A stretch of DNA of 64,000 nt, from assembly GCF_003591485.1 (NCBI RefSeq), contig NZ_QZCF01000006.1, forward strand, positions 372,001-436,000, written 5' to 3'. The number at the start of each line of letters is the position of its first letter. Position 1 is the stretch's first letter. Below are positions 41,506 to 50,940 of this stretch, piece by piece. The notes below the pieces were generated by a model, which was not told where the DNA came from, ran no database searches, and worked only from the letters and a program-made list of their open reading frames with translations. The position numbers were made by a program, and so were the translations under genes. Source of the DNA: Paenibacillus sp. 1011MAR3C5 (GTDB lineage Bacteria; Bacillota; Bacilli; Paenibacillales; Paenibacillaceae).

Positions 41506-42441
41506 ATGAGAATATTGGTCTACGGAGCAGGGGTTTTGGGAAGTTATTTAGCTCACGAATTAGTGCACGGGGGCAACGAAGTCACAATGTTAGCCAGAGG
41601 ACGGCGGGCAGATGAGTTACAGCAGAACGGTAATGTGATCCGCCATTATTTACAGCTCCGAACAACGGTCGATAAAGTAAACGTGATTCGTGAATTACAG
41701 CCGGAGGATGTTTATGATCTCATCTTCGTAGTGATGAAATATCCGGATTTCGAGGCAGTCCTTCCTGCCCTTGCAGCGAATCAAAGCAAACATATTATTA
41801 TTATGGGCAATAATGCAAGTCCTATTGAAATGCGGCATTATTTGCAATCTAATAGCCCTGCAGAGAAAAAGGTTGCCTTTGCTTTTCAGACGCTTGCCGG
41901 ATGGAGAGAGAACGGTCGGGTAAACTGCTTGCGCGGTCCAAAGGTGACCTTGGTTTTCGGCGGCCTGGGAGAGCAGCTACATTGGAGATCGATCATTGAC
42001 CAAGCTCTAAAGAACACAAGGTATAAAACGACCACCTTTACAAATATGGATGAATGGCTGAAAAGTCACTTCGTTATGATCTTGCCTTTGAATCGCATAG
42101 CCGTCTCGTATAATGGGAATCTGCGCAAAGCGGCCAGGGACAAAAGGCTGCTTAACTACGTCATTGACGCAATAGATGAAGGCCATCAAGTGTTGATAAA
42201 AAATGGTTACACAATTGCGCCTGCGAATCAACAACAGTTAGTCCAAAAATACCGCAAGATGTTTTTTACCGTTTTGAAGATTATATTATCAACCCCCATC
42301 GGCAGAATCATACTAAGCGATAAGGCAGTATCTGCCAACGAAATGACTGCGTTGGACCAAGCTTTTTCCGACTTAAAGAAAAGAGGTAACATGGCTACAC
42401 CAAATTGGGACAAGCTCTACAATTACACCCCTTTGCAATAA
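41506..42441 (+). CDS. Ketopantoate reductase family protein (ApbA/PanE-like)
   Basis: This 311-residue protein begins RILVYGAGVLGSYLAHELVHGG, a Rossmann GxGxxG dinucleotide site, followed by LARGRRADEL and an ApbA-type C-terminal helical domain. True PanE reduces ketopantoate with NADPH in pantothenate synthesis; many paralogues paired with TetR regulators have other, unknown substrates. AATGGAGGAAT precedes ATG. A strong palindromic element follows the stop. Confidence 0.8.
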   Translation: MRILVYGAGVLGSYLAHELVHGGNEVTMLARGRRADELQQNGNVIRHYLQLRTTVDKVNVIRELQPEDVYDLIFVVMKYPDFEAVLPALAANQSKHIIIMGNNASPIEMRHYLQSNSPAEKKVAFAFQTLAGWRENGRVNCLRGPKVTLVFGGLGEQLHWRSIIDQALKNTRYKTTTFTNMDEWLKSHFVMILPLNRIAVSYNGNLRKAARDKRLLNYVIDAIDEGHQVLIKNGYTIAPANQQQLVQKYRKMFFTVLKIILSTPIGRIILSDKAVSANEMTALDQAFSDLKKRGNMATPNWDKLYNYTPLQ

Positions 42442-42495
42442 TGGACATCCACCAGCGAGCACTATTATTATGCTTCGCAAGGCTTCTCGAAAAAG

Positions 42496-42543
42496 TTTCG
42501 CCCTATTTATGATACGGTTCAACGTAGCATAAATAGGGCGAAA
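42496..42543 (+). repeat. Palindromic 3'-end element, near-perfect copy
   Basis: TTTCGCCCTATTTATG (42496-42511) pairs perfectly with CATAAATAGGGCGAAA (42528-42543). The centre is ATACGGTTCAACGTAG. It lies between convergent genes, 55 bp past the ketopantoate-reductase stop and 42 bp past the permease stop, and could terminate both. Confidence 0.85.
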
Positions 42544-42584
42544 TTCTAGGACACCTAATCACTTAGGTCCCTTCGCCACAAATA

Positions 42585-43295
42585 TCATTGTTGTTCAGCA
42601 AATCTCCACCATGCAACCGTTCCGGCAAACCCGGCTATTCCTGTGGAAGCAATAACTATGATACTGCTAAAACCCAAAGTTCCATTTTTCAGAAATAAAG
42701 CTGGTATTGTCCAAGGGAAATACGCAGCAATCCCCAGCTGCACGACAAGACTGGACAGGATTACAATAATAAAGGCCAGTCCAATTGGAGCCAAATAGCC
42801 TTTACTGACGTTAGCAAGCAAAGCGCTAGTTGTGCTGACCGCGACAATCAATAACGATGTTGAAATAAGTGTAAAAAAACTGTTTATAAGCAGAGAGATC
42901 GATCCGTCACTAATCCCAATGAATGCGCCCGTGATCGCAACTACCAAGAATGAAAATATGACCAACAGCACATCCCAAATTATAATTACGATGAATTTTG
43001 AAGACACCGTATATAATTTGGAAACCGGCTTTAAAAGCACTTCCTTGATGGTTTTATCCGTGTACTCTCTCCCGAAAACCCAGCTAGCGGTAAAAGAAAA
43101 ACCAATAACCAACAAGGCGGAAATCGAGCCGAGCAGGTCAGTCAGATAGGAATCCCAATCGGCGCTGGAGCTGTCGGAATAGGTTACAAACCCAATCATT
43201 AAAGGCATCAAAGTAAATATAGCCAATACCACCCAAAAAACATTGGAAAGCCATATTTTACGCGCTTCGCAGTAAATAATCGAACTTATTCCCAT
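42585..43295 (-). CDS. ABC-2 type permease (BcrB/lantibiotic-immunity-like)
   Basis: This 236-residue protein has six predicted membrane helices and the ABC-2 features ASWVFGREYTDKTIKEVLLKPVSK and ISTSLLIVAVSTTSALLANVSKG. Its start codon overlaps the ATPase stop (TAATG), so the two are translationally coupled. With the ATPase and the divergent two-component system it forms a cassette of the type that protects against antimicrobial peptides such as bacitracin or lantibiotics. The substrate is unproven. Confidence 0.82.
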   Translation of the reverse strand: MGISSIIYCEARKIWLSNVFWVVLAIFTLMPLMIGFVTYSDSSSADWDSYLTDLLGSISALLVIGFSFTASWVFGREYTDKTIKEVLLKPVSKLYTVSSKFIVIIIWDVLLVIFSFLVVAITGAFIGISDGSISLLINSFFTLISTSLLIVAVSTTSALLANVSKGYLAPIGLAFIIVILSSLVVQLGIAAYFPWTIPALFLKNGTLGFSSIIVIASTGIAGFAGTVAWWRFAEQQ

Positions 43296-44236
43296 TAGTG
43301 CATCCCCCTCGTTGTTTGAATGGTCCGGAGAAAATAAGCTTCCAGGTCTTCGGCAACTACTTGCAGTCGCGTTGGCGGCTGATTAGCGCATACTAACAAC
43401 TCGGCCAATTTGTCGGGCTGTCCAACCGCGCGATCTTCCGTCAATGTCAGGCATCCGTCCGCAGTTTCCTCATATTCGTATCGATGTTCCGACAGAATAC
43501 TCTTGATGGCGCTTTTATTACGGCCATTTAGGATCAGACTTTTTTTCAGCGAATGATGTAATCGATCCATATCCATTTCCTGAACCAACTGCCCCTTATG
43601 AATAATCCCGATCTGGTCCACCAGCTTAGCAAGCTCCTCCAATAGATGACTTGAAATGAATATGGTGACACCGAAGTTCTGCGATAAATTCAAGAGCAAC
43701 CCCCTTATTTCTACAATACCGGCCGGATCAAGCCCATTGATGGGCTCGTCCAGTATCAGAACCTCCGGGTTATGGATCATCGCCTTTGCCAGCCCCAACC
43801 TCTGCTTGTTTCCCAAAGAAAGGTTTTTAGCCTTCTTGTTTTTATAAGCTTCCAATCCAAGCTTGTGAATGACTTGATCAATTGAACGACGGTCGGGTAT
43901 CCGCTGCATCCGACGTGAAATATCAAGGTTTTCCATTACAGTAAGCCCTGGATAGTAGGTTGCTTCTTCCATATACCCTACCTTGTTCCACAGCTTATGG
44001 TTTCCGAGCTCAATCTTGCTTCCCAGCATATAGATGTTGCCGGAGGAAGGCTTTAACAGGGAAAGGAGCATTTTGATCGTCGTTGTCTTACCAGCCCCGT
44101 TCAAACCAAGAAACCCGAATATTTCCCCGCTTTTCACTTCAAGCGAAAGGTTATTGACGGCATGAAATTCGCCGAAGCTTTTGCTGACACCCGCTATTTG
44201 TATCGCGGCGGAGGTCCTTTTTATTGCTATTGCCAT
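43295..44236 (-). CDS. ABC transporter ATPase (BcrA-like)
   Basis: This 313-residue protein has Walker A GLNGAGKTTT (about 42-51), signature LSLGNKQRLGLA, Walker B EVLILDEPINGLDP and H-loop ISSHLLEEL. The C-terminal extension after the domain is usual for BcrA-type ATPases. AGGAG precedes ATG 44236. It is the first gene of an ATPase-permease operon, divergent from a response regulator and kinase. Confidence 0.9.
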   Translation of the reverse strand: MAIAIKRTSAAIQIAGVSKSFGEFHAVNNLSLEVKSGEIFGFLGLNGAGKTTTIKMLLSLLKPSSGNIYMLGSKIELGNHKLWNKVGYMEEATYYPGLTVMENLDISRRMQRIPDRRSIDQVIHKLGLEAYKNKKAKNLSLGNKQRLGLAKAMIHNPEVLILDEPINGLDPAGIVEIRGLLLNLSQNFGVTIFISSHLLEELAKLVDQIGIIHKGQLVQEMDMDRLHHSLKKSLILNGRNKSAIKSILSEHRYEYEETADGCLTLTEDRAVGQPDKLAELLVCANQPPTRLQVVAEDLEAYFLRTIQTTRGMH

Positions 44237-44340
44237 TGCGTAACAGCTCCTTTTTTCAGTTTAATAGTTCTGAAGCTTCCTGTACTCTAAGCCTCGAACC
44301 TAAACTGAACATCAATTTTGCGTCGAATTTTGTTGATCTT

Positions 44341-44363
44341 GAGTTGATCTTTCGGAGGGTATA
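44341..44363 (+). promoter_or_regulatory. Response-regulator promoter with direct repeats
   Basis: Tandem TTGATCTT repeats lie within TTGATCTTGAGTTGATCTTT, directly before TATAAT (44358-44363). Direct repeats at -35 are typical OmpR/PhoB-type sites, so the response regulator may control its own operon and the divergent ABC genes. Confidence 0.5.
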
Positions 44364-44384
44364 ATACAAATGGGGGTGAACGCG

Positions 44385-45059
44385 ATGTTTGATATTTTAG
44401 TCGTCGAAGATGATGTCAATACCCAAAAGCTGATGTGCGCGGTCCTGAAGCGCGGAGGCTATAACGCTTATGTCGCAAAAGATGGCCATATCGCGCTGAG
44501 AATGATGGAGATGCAGCGTTATGATTTAATTGTTCTGGACGTAATGATGCCCGGGATGGGCGGCTATCAATTATGCGAGGAATTACGCGGGGTTGGAGAA
44601 AATATACCTGTCCTGATGGTGAGCGCCAATCAAGAATCTACAGACAAACATAAAGGCTTCCTCGCGGGTACAGACGATTACATGACTAAGCCGTTCGATG
44701 AACAGGAGCTGCTATTTCGTATCAAAGCGCTTCTGCGCAGAGCACAAATAACCAGTGAGCACAAAATTGTGATAGGCGGAACCGCTTTGGACTACCATTC
44801 CCTCACGGTCACGCGAGGAGCTGCGCAAACCGAGCTGCCAAAAAAAGAGTTTTATTTGCTTTTTAAGCTGATGAGCTATCCCAATATGATTTTTACCCGC
44901 CTTCAATTGATAGATGAAGTCTGGGGCCTGGAAACAGAAACGGATGAGCACTCCTTGAACGTTCACATCAACAGATTGCGCGATAAATTCAGAAACAACC
45001 CCGACTTCGAGATCGTGACGGTTCGCGGTTTGGGGTATAAAGCGGTGAGGCGCGTATGA
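44385..45059 (+). CDS. OmpR-family response regulator
   Basis: This 224-residue protein has a receiver domain (1-115; acidic pair ED/D near 8-10, phospho-acceptor Asp 52 in LIVLDVMMPG, Lys in MTKPFDEQE) and a winged-helix output domain (about 125-224, ending VTVRGLGYKAVRR). ATG 44385 follows GGGGGTGA; ATG 44370 would lie at the predicted transcript start. The stop overlaps the kinase start. It probably controls the adjacent BcrAB-like ABC operon. Confidence 0.9.
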   Translation: MFDILVVEDDVNTQKLMCAVLKRGGYNAYVAKDGHIALRMMEMQRYDLIVLDVMMPGMGGYQLCEELRGVGENIPVLMVSANQESTDKHKGFLAGTDDYMTKPFDEQELLFRIKALLRRAQITSEHKIVIGGTALDYHSLTVTRGAAQTELPKKEFYLLFKLMSYPNMIFTRLQLIDEVWGLETETDEHSLNVHINRLRDKFRNNPDFEIVTVRGLGYKAVRRV

Positions 45060-46135
45060 ACCCGATCCAAAAGCGGAGTTCAAAAAAAATCAGTCTCGCT
45101 CTTTCCTTGGTGGCATTGGTTTTTCTGGTTATATTATTATCCTTGCTATCAGCGGGATTACTTGCCTTTATACTGAAACGGGTTGGCATTATTGACTTTA
45201 ATACGGAATCCAATCCCTATATACCGCTTTATATAATGATCTATATTTTCGTGTTTTTCGGTGTTGTGATCGCCACGTTACTGAGCAGGCGTTCCGTCAA
45301 ACCCATCCGGGATATGATGAAAGCCACCAATAAAGTGGCCACCGGCGATTTTTCGGTTGTCGTGAAAGGCAGCTCTATTTTTGAATTGGACACATTGGCC
45401 ATGAGTTTTAACAAAATGGTACAAGAACTGAGAGGCATTGAAACCTTGCGCAGCGATTTCGTGAGAAATTTCTCGCATGAATTCAAAACGCCTATTGTCT
45501 CGATCAGCGGCTTCGCAAAGCTGTTAAAAGAAGGCGGCATAAGCGACGAGGAAAAGGAGGAATACTTGACTATTATTATTCAGGAATCCGAACGGCTAGT
45601 TGACCTATCCACTAGCGTCCTCAACTTGTCCAAGGTAGAAAATATGCAAATCATGAGTGATAAAGCGGTCTATCGATTGGACGAGCAGATTCGGCTTGCG
45701 ATCTTGATGTTGGAGTCGAAGTGGAGCGAAAAAAACCTCCATATGGAGGTTACGCTGGAAGACGAAATTATAATTCTAGGCAACAAAAATCTGATTCAGC
45801 AGGTTTGGATCAATCTTCTAGATAACGCCATTAAACATACGGACAACGCTGGTAAGCTAAAGATAGGCTTGCGGCGGGAGGGACACCATGCGTTGTTCCG
45901 GCTTGAAGATAACGGATGCGGCATGAGCGATGAAACCATTCGGCATATTTTTGATAAGTTTTATCAAGGAGACGCTTCCCATTCGATGGCGGGGAATGGA
46001 TTGGGATTGACGCTCGTCAAGAAAATTGTCGACCTTTGTGAAGGAACGATTGCGGTGCAAAGTGAACTTGGACAAGGAAGTGTATTTACCATATGGCTGC
46101 CTATGGGTATAGAGAACTCGGAATATATAAAATAA
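45056..46135 (+). CDS. Sensor histidine kinase
   Basis: This 359-residue protein has two membrane helices (about 14-40 and 60-78) with a short extracellular loop of about 20 residues, a HAMP domain, a HisKA domain with NFSHEFKTP (phospho-acceptor near His 140), and an HATPase domain (LLDNAIKH, DNGCGMS, GNGLGLTLVKKI). The tiny sensor loop resembles intramembrane-sensing kinases tied to cell-wall antibiotic ABC transporters. It overlaps the response regulator by 4 bp. Confidence 0.9.
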   Translation: MNPIQKRSSKKISLALSLVALVFLVILLSLLSAGLLAFILKRVGIIDFNTESNPYIPLYIMIYIFVFFGVVIATLLSRRSVKPIRDMMKATNKVATGDFSVVVKGSSIFELDTLAMSFNKMVQELRGIETLRSDFVRNFSHEFKTPIVSISGFAKLLKEGGISDEEKEEYLTIIIQESERLVDLSTSVLNLSKVENMQIMSDKAVYRLDEQIRLAILMLESKWSEKNLHMEVTLEDEIIILGNKNLIQQVWINLLDNAIKHTDNAGKLKIGLRREGHHALFRLEDNGCGMSDETIRHIFDKFYQGDASHSMAGNGLGLTLVKKIVDLCEGTIAVQSELGQGSVFTIWLPMGIENSEYIK

Positions 46136-46182
46136 TTCGCCTACTTGTGATACGGTTCACCGTATCACTCTAACGGCGAATT
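46134..46182 (+). repeat. Palindromic 3'-end element, reference copy
   Basis: AATTCGCC (46134-46141) and GGCGAATT (46175-46182) form the outer arms. GTGATACGG (46147-46155) and CCGTATCAC (46160-46168) form the inner arms around TTCA. It begins at the kinase stop codon and is followed by a second hairpin. Confidence 0.88.
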
Positions 46183-46186
46183 TTAA

Positions 46187-46204
46187 GGCACCCCATTGGG
46201 TGCC
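46187..46204 (+). terminator. Hairpin after the histidine kinase
   Basis: GGCACCC-CATT-GGGTGCC, followed by CTTACTTTG. Together with the preceding palindrome it ends the kinase transcript. Confidence 0.7.
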
Positions 46205-46254
46205 CTTACTTTGTAACATGTACGCTGTGAGGTACCCAAGAGAACCATGTTCCC

Positions 46255-47829
46255 TTATAAGCTTTGTTCGGTCACTCCTGTTACCGGATCGAAGGTCAGC
46301 ATTTTCGTCCCTATCTTATCGATGAAGAAGCGATCGTGGCTTACCGTTATGACGGCGCCGGGAAAATGAATTAGAGCTTGCTCCATGACCTGAATACTCA
46401 TGAGATCCAGATGGTTGGTAGGCTCGTCCAGGATGATAACCGCCGCGCCCGATAGAAGACACTTGGCCAACGCCACCCGAGCCTTCTGTCCGCCGGACAG
46501 ATTGCCGATCACCTTGCTCAGATCCGCCTCCGAGAATTGCAGCATCGATAGAAATTTGGCCACCTTTTTGCGCGGGGCGTCCAGTCCCAATCCATACGTA
46601 TTCACCGCATGGCTAACGGTATCCTTGGGATCAAGCTCCTCCCACATCCGGTTGAAGTAGGCGTAGCTAACGCCCTTCTCCCAGATAACCTCTCCTGTCT
46701 CCGGCTTCTCCGCCCCGGTAAGCGTCTTGACGAGCGTGGACTTCCCGCTTCCGTTCGGCCCCGCGATGACCAAGCGATCTTCCTTCTGAATATCGAAGCT
46801 AACGTTCTCGAAGATCTGCCTGCCCTCGTAGGTCTGCCCAATCTTCTTCACTTCGCAAAGCTTGTCCGGGAAACGCAGCCTCTCGTAAATATCGGTAATC
46901 AGTACATTAACGGGATGCGGCTCGATCCGCTTCTTGTTATCCGCCAGCTTCCGCGAGAGACGGTCCTTGGAAGCGGATTTCCTGCTCGCGCGGTCGTCGA
47001 TCGCCTCGGACTCCATGAGCAGCAGCTCTTCCTCCCATTCGAACTGACGGTCCAGCTCCTTCTTGCGCATCTTCTTCTTACGGACGTAATCGGTGTAGTT
47101 GCCTTCGTATTCCTGAAAATGATAATTCTCGATCTCGATTATACGCGTGACGACCTTGTCGATGAATTGCCGGTCATGCGACACCAGAATCATGGCTCCC
47201 TTGAATCGGTACAGCCACTGCTCCAGCCATGCAATGCCTTCCATATCCAAGTAATTCGTAGGCTCGTCGAGCAGAACGACATCGGGCAGCTCGATTAGTA
47301 ACTTCGCGAGCGCCGCACGGTTACGCCATCCCCCGGACAGCTCATCGATCGGCTGATTGCGAGATCTGTCGTTGAACCCTAGCTTCGTGAGCACTGTATT
47401 AATCTCGACAGACACGTTCCAGCCATCGAGATGTTCCATTTGCTCGAATAACTCCGCCTGCCTCGCTAGCAGCCTCTCCATTTCGTTATCGTCTGTAACC
47501 AAACCCAGCTTATCTCCTACCTCTTGTAGCTCTCGTTCGATAAGGGCAACCTGCTCGAAGCACATTTCCAGTTCTTGCTGAACGGACAAGCTTCCGCTCA
47601 ATTCCGAAAATTGAGAGAAGTATCCGATTTTCAACTGGGGATTTATTTCTACTCTGCCGGAAGTCGGCTCTTCCTTGCCCATGATGAGCTTAAATACCGT
47701 CGACTTGCCGGCACCGTTTCGTCCGATCAGGCCGATACGTTCCCCTTGCATAACTCGAAAATAAATATCGCGAAAAATCATGGACTCTTCATACTTCTTC
47801 GTAACGTTCTCCAAACGTATTACGCTCAT
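46255..47829 (-). CDS. ABC-F family ATPase
   Basis: This 524-residue protein has two ATP-binding domains without membrane segments: Walker A GRNGAGKST (about 39) and GPNGSGKST (about 345), signatures LSGGWRNRAALA and LSGGQKARVALA, Walker B VVLLDEPTNYLD and VIILDEPTNHLD. The linker between them (about 215-310) is charged and helical. ABC-F proteins act on the ribosome; some protect it from antibiotics. Family layout does not tell which. ATG 47829 follows AGGGTG by seven bases. A protease gene lies 45 bp upstream in the same direction. Confidence 0.9.
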   Translation of the reverse strand: MSVIRLENVTKKYEESMIFRDIYFRVMQGERIGLIGRNGAGKSTVFKLIMGKEEPTSGRVEINPQLKIGYFSQFSELSGSLSVQQELEMCFEQVALIERELQEVGDKLGLVTDDNEMERLLARQAELFEQMEHLDGWNVSVEINTVLTKLGFNDRSRNQPIDELSGGWRNRAALAKLLIELPDVVLLDEPTNYLDMEGIAWLEQWLYRFKGAMILVSHDRQFIDKVVTRIIEIENYHFQEYEGNYTDYVRKKKMRKKELDRQFEWEEELLLMESEAIDDRASRKSASKDRLSRKLADNKKRIEPHPVNVLITDIYERLRFPDKLCEVKKIGQTYEGRQIFENVSFDIQKEDRLVIAGPNGSGKSTLVKTLTGAEKPETGEVIWEKGVSYAYFNRMWEELDPKDTVSHAVNTYGLGLDAPRKKVAKFLSMLQFSEADLSKVIGNLSGGQKARVALAKCLLSGAAVIILDEPTNHLDLMSIQVMEQALIHFPGAVITVSHDRFFIDKIGTKMLTFDPVTGVTEQSL

Positions 47830-47874
47830 GGCTATCACCCTTACTTTAGCATGATGTCGAAAATATAAATGTTT

Positions 47875-48735
47875 TTATTCTACTGGCGGCAGCAAAGTTC
47901 GCAGCAGGGTCTCCATGTCGGCAATCGGTACGGCCAAACCAGCCTCTATCATTTGGTCTTGATGCCCGACATCGGCAGTGGCGAATACAACGGCAATGGC
48001 TTTGCCACGCTTGTTCATAACGGGAGAGCCGCTATTGCCGTTATAGATCGGCGCATCAAGAGCCATGACCGACGTCTGGCGGCCTTGGATCGGGACCAAG
48101 CCGATAATAGTGCCTTCGATGGCGATTTGCGTGAAATGAAGCGGATTGCCAATCACGTAGATTTGTTCATCAGGCTCCCACTGCTTGTTGTCTCGCTCGA
48201 CTTCAATAAACGGCAGCCGTTGATCCCCGATGTCCGCCTTCAGTATGGCGATATCCAGATCGGGATCGCTGACCGACAGCTCCGCTTTATAAATCTGACT
48301 TTGCTCCGGGAATTTCACTACAATATAGCCGTTATCTTCGATGACGTGATAGTTGGTCACAATATAACCGCCGTTAATGTGAAATCCGGTGCCCTTGCCA
48401 TTATCCGTGCTGACTGTAACAACCGCTTCTTTATAGCCTTGGATTTCAGCTTGGCTGGATAATTCCTTCGACTTAAACAAGAGGGGGAGCGTCTTCATGT
48501 TGTAGATTTGCGGCAAGAAGGCCACTATATTTACGGCTAGAGCGGCCACGAGCAGGAATATGATCGTATTTCTGATCCACTTCCGTCGGCTGGCTGATGA
48601 ACCCCCGTCGTCCTCCTCCTCTTCCGACTCAAAGTCCCACTCCTCGTCTGCATCCGGGTGGTCATTCTCATGTTCTTGCATATCTTCGGAATTAGAAAGA
48701 GAATTCTCTTTGTTTCGACTCGGATTATTTTCCAT
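47875..48735 (-). CDS. Membrane-anchored trypsin-like serine protease (HtrA-like, no PDZ)
   Basis: This protein of about 286 residues has an acidic cytosolic N-terminus (1-52), one membrane helix (WIRNTIIFLLVAALAVNIVAFL) and an extracellular protease domain. The triad is visible: His in IVTNYHVIED, Asp in DPDLDIAILK, Ser in YNGNSGSPVM. No PDZ domain follows, unlike classical HtrA. ATG 48735 follows GGGAGGG by six bases. It is probably a surface stress or processing protease. Confidence 0.85.
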   Translation of the reverse strand: MENNPSRNKENSLSNSEDMQEHENDHPDADEEWDFESEEEEDDGGSSASRRKWIRNTIIFLLVAALAVNIVAFLPQIYNMKTLPLLFKSKELSSQAEIQGYKEAVVTVSTDNGKGTGFHINGGYIVTNYHVIEDNGYIVVKFPEQSQIYKAELSVSDPDLDIAILKADIGDQRLPFIEVERDNKQWEPDEQIYVIGNPLHFTQIAIEGTIIGLVPIQGRQTSVMALDAPIYNGNSGSPVMNKRGKAIAVVFATADVGHQDQMIEAGLAVPIADMETLLRTLLPPVE

Positions 48736-48860
48736 GCGCATCCCTCCCTACTCGCCGTAATCTTGTCCCGTTATTGTATCATCAAATTGCCTATCATTGG
48801 GGGAAGATGGCGGCAACGTCCTGCGTCGCATGGAATACATGATTAGTGCAAAGGAGAATT

Positions 48861-48897
48861 CAAACAAACCACTTCCGGGAATGGAGTGGTTTGTTTG
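48861..48897. terminator. 13-bp perfect inverted repeat
   Basis: CAAACAAACCACT (48861-48873) pairs with AGTGGTTTGTTTG (48885-48897). It lies 74 bp past the stop of the ABC-F gene at 48971 and upstream of the protease gene. Probable terminator. Confidence 0.55.
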
Positions 48898-48970
48898 GGT
48901 TACTACGTTGATATTGTTCTACCATCATCATGTTTTATTGCTGAACTGGCTTCACTTCGAGGGTTGTCAT

Positions 48971-50710
48971 TTAAAGCAATTGAATCAGCTCTTCCAGCTC
49001 ATCTACCAATCCTTTTGCAAGTTCAAAATCAGTATTTTTTAGAGCCAATTCTATTTTCATTTCAACTGACTTTTTCTTTTGTTCCGTTTCCAAATAGTCT
49101 TTATCAAAATGACTATCATAAATCATCCCTCTAAAATTCGGCAAAGTCATTTTTCTAATCGTCTTATCGTCAATAATTAAAACATAATCCATTCCATTTA
49201 CAACAGAATAGAAATCATGAGAAATCATGAGAATCGCACCTTTAAATTCTTCAATGGCTTTCTCCAGAGCTAGTTGTGAATAGGTATCTAAATGGCTTGT
49301 CGGTTCATCAAGAAGCAATACGTTTGCTTTACTGGCAGAAACCTTAGCCAATTGAAGCAAATTTTTTTCTCCGCCAGATAGAGATTCTATCTTTTGACTA
49401 AGGGTTTCTCCTTCAAAGCCGTAGTTTGAAAGATACAATCCGATCTCATCGTAAGTTGTAAACCCTGCATCGATGAATTCTTCTAGTATTGTATTAGCGT
49501 CCTGTAGCATTTCACCTTGAAACTGAGATAAATAAGCCACTTTAACATCAGCATTGATTTCAATGGAAGCATGATTATTTTTGAAAACATCTCGAAGTAA
49601 AGTCGTTTTCCCAGTACCATTTGCACCGATAATCGCTACTTTATCCGTAGATTTTATCTCAAAGTTAACATGGTCTAGCAGCAGCTCATCAAAGCCAGCA
49701 CTATAATTATGGACACTTACAACAATAGTGTCTTCCACTTCATTATCCATACCAAAACGGATATTCGGTTGTTTAATTTCAACGAATGGCGCTTTAATTC
49801 TACGCGCTTCCAGTCTTTCTTGAAATCTGACTCTTGCTTTTAACGCTCTCCCTCTTGAAGCGTCTGAATTATAAGTTGCGATAACTCTAAGATTGTTGAT
49901 GATCGTATCGTTTCTCTCCATCTCTTCTTGTTCAGCGACTGCGATTTCTTGCAGCTCAATTTTTGTCTGAAGTAAGGAGAAGTTATACTCGATATATCGC
50001 CCATCAAACTCCTGGATCTCCCTATTTTCAAGGTGAATAATTTTGTTGAAACAATGATTCAATAGATATCGGTTGTGCGTTACAACCAGCAGTATGCCTT
50101 TGTACGAGTTAATTAGTTTTTTAAGCGCATTTAGGTTTTCGAAGTCTAGAAACACATCGGGCTCGTCCATAATCATGAAGTCGGGACGATTAAGCATTTC
50201 CTTCATCACTTGAATAAGTTTGAATTCCCCGCCGCTCAGGTCGGCTACCTTACTATCTCTTCGCTTCATAAGGTTTGCTACATTTAGCTGCTTATGAATG
50301 TTGCTTTCAAAATCATCCCCGCCAATAGCATCCAATGCGTCTAAAGCGAATTGATACTTTTCCAGTAACGGTTCTATATCTGTTGAGGTTTCCATTTCCG
50401 TGCAAATCGATTGAATTTCATTTTGAAGCTTAATAAATGGTTCTCCTATATATTCAAAAACAGTTGTTTCTTTTGCATTGTCTAGTTCTGAGAACTGACT
50501 TACATAACCAATCGTGCAATCGGGGTCCATCTCTAATTTTCCATCATAAAGATATCTTTCCGGGTCCATCAGTATATCTATTAACGTACTTTTCCCACTG
50601 CCGCTTGTTCCGATAAAAGCGCAATGCTGTGCTTCTTCTAACGTAAATGAAATGTTGGTATATAGTTCTTTTTGCGGAAACGAGAAGGATAAGTTATCGA
50701 CTTTTATCAT
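48971..50710 (-). CDS. ABC-F family ATPase (antibiotic-resistance type possible)
   Basis: This 579-residue protein has two ATPase domains: Walker A GTSGSGKST (about 34) and GANGTGKTT (about 366); signatures LSGGEFKLIQV and LSGGEKNLLQLA; Walker B FMIMDEPDVFLD and VLLLDEPTSHLD. In the first domain 'DEPDVFLD' departs from the usual DEPTNHLD. AAAGGTAACACT precedes ATG 50710. It may be a ribosome-protection protein or a translation factor; the sequence alone does not decide. It is divergent from the SNF2 operon. Confidence 0.88.
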   Translation of the reverse strand: MIKVDNLSFSFPQKELYTNISFTLEEAQHCAFIGTSGSGKSTLIDILMDPERYLYDGKLEMDPDCTIGYVSQFSELDNAKETTVFEYIGEPFIKLQNEIQSICTEMETSTDIEPLLEKYQFALDALDAIGGDDFESNIHKQLNVANLMKRRDSKVADLSGGEFKLIQVMKEMLNRPDFMIMDEPDVFLDFENLNALKKLINSYKGILLVVTHNRYLLNHCFNKIIHLENREIQEFDGRYIEYNFSLLQTKIELQEIAVAEQEEMERNDTIINNLRVIATYNSDASRGRALKARVRFQERLEARRIKAPFVEIKQPNIRFGMDNEVEDTIVVSVHNYSAGFDELLLDHVNFEIKSTDKVAIIGANGTGKTTLLRDVFKNNHASIEINADVKVAYLSQFQGEMLQDANTILEEFIDAGFTTYDEIGLYLSNYGFEGETLSQKIESLSGGEKNLLQLAKVSASKANVLLLDEPTSHLDTYSQLALEKAIEEFKGAILMISHDFYSVVNGMDYVLIIDDKTIRKMTLPNFRGMIYDSHFDKDYLETEQKKKSVEMKIELALKNTDFELAKGLVDELEELIQLL

Positions 50711-50940
50711 AGTGTTACCTTTCTTGATAGCTAAAATGGTGACTATTATTGGATGTATTGCAAACCTTAGGTTATGAGTTTACCGCTGTTAGAGTAACAC
50801 TGTTTACAACCAACTTCAATCCTATTTTATTGGGTCCTAGATCAATGGTCTATAGGCTGTATGCCGTCTTGACCATTTATCGTTATAATGAAGGAACGAA
50901 TTTACGAGCGGCCAAGCTCAAGAAAGGAATAACTGCCATC

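Noticed and set aside
46609..47298. Plus-strand 229-codon ORF
   Set aside because: It is antisense to the ABC-F gene; the opposite strand carries all ATPase motifs.
47869..48462. Plus-strand 197-codon ORF
   Set aside because: It is antisense to the serine protease gene and has no recognisable domain.
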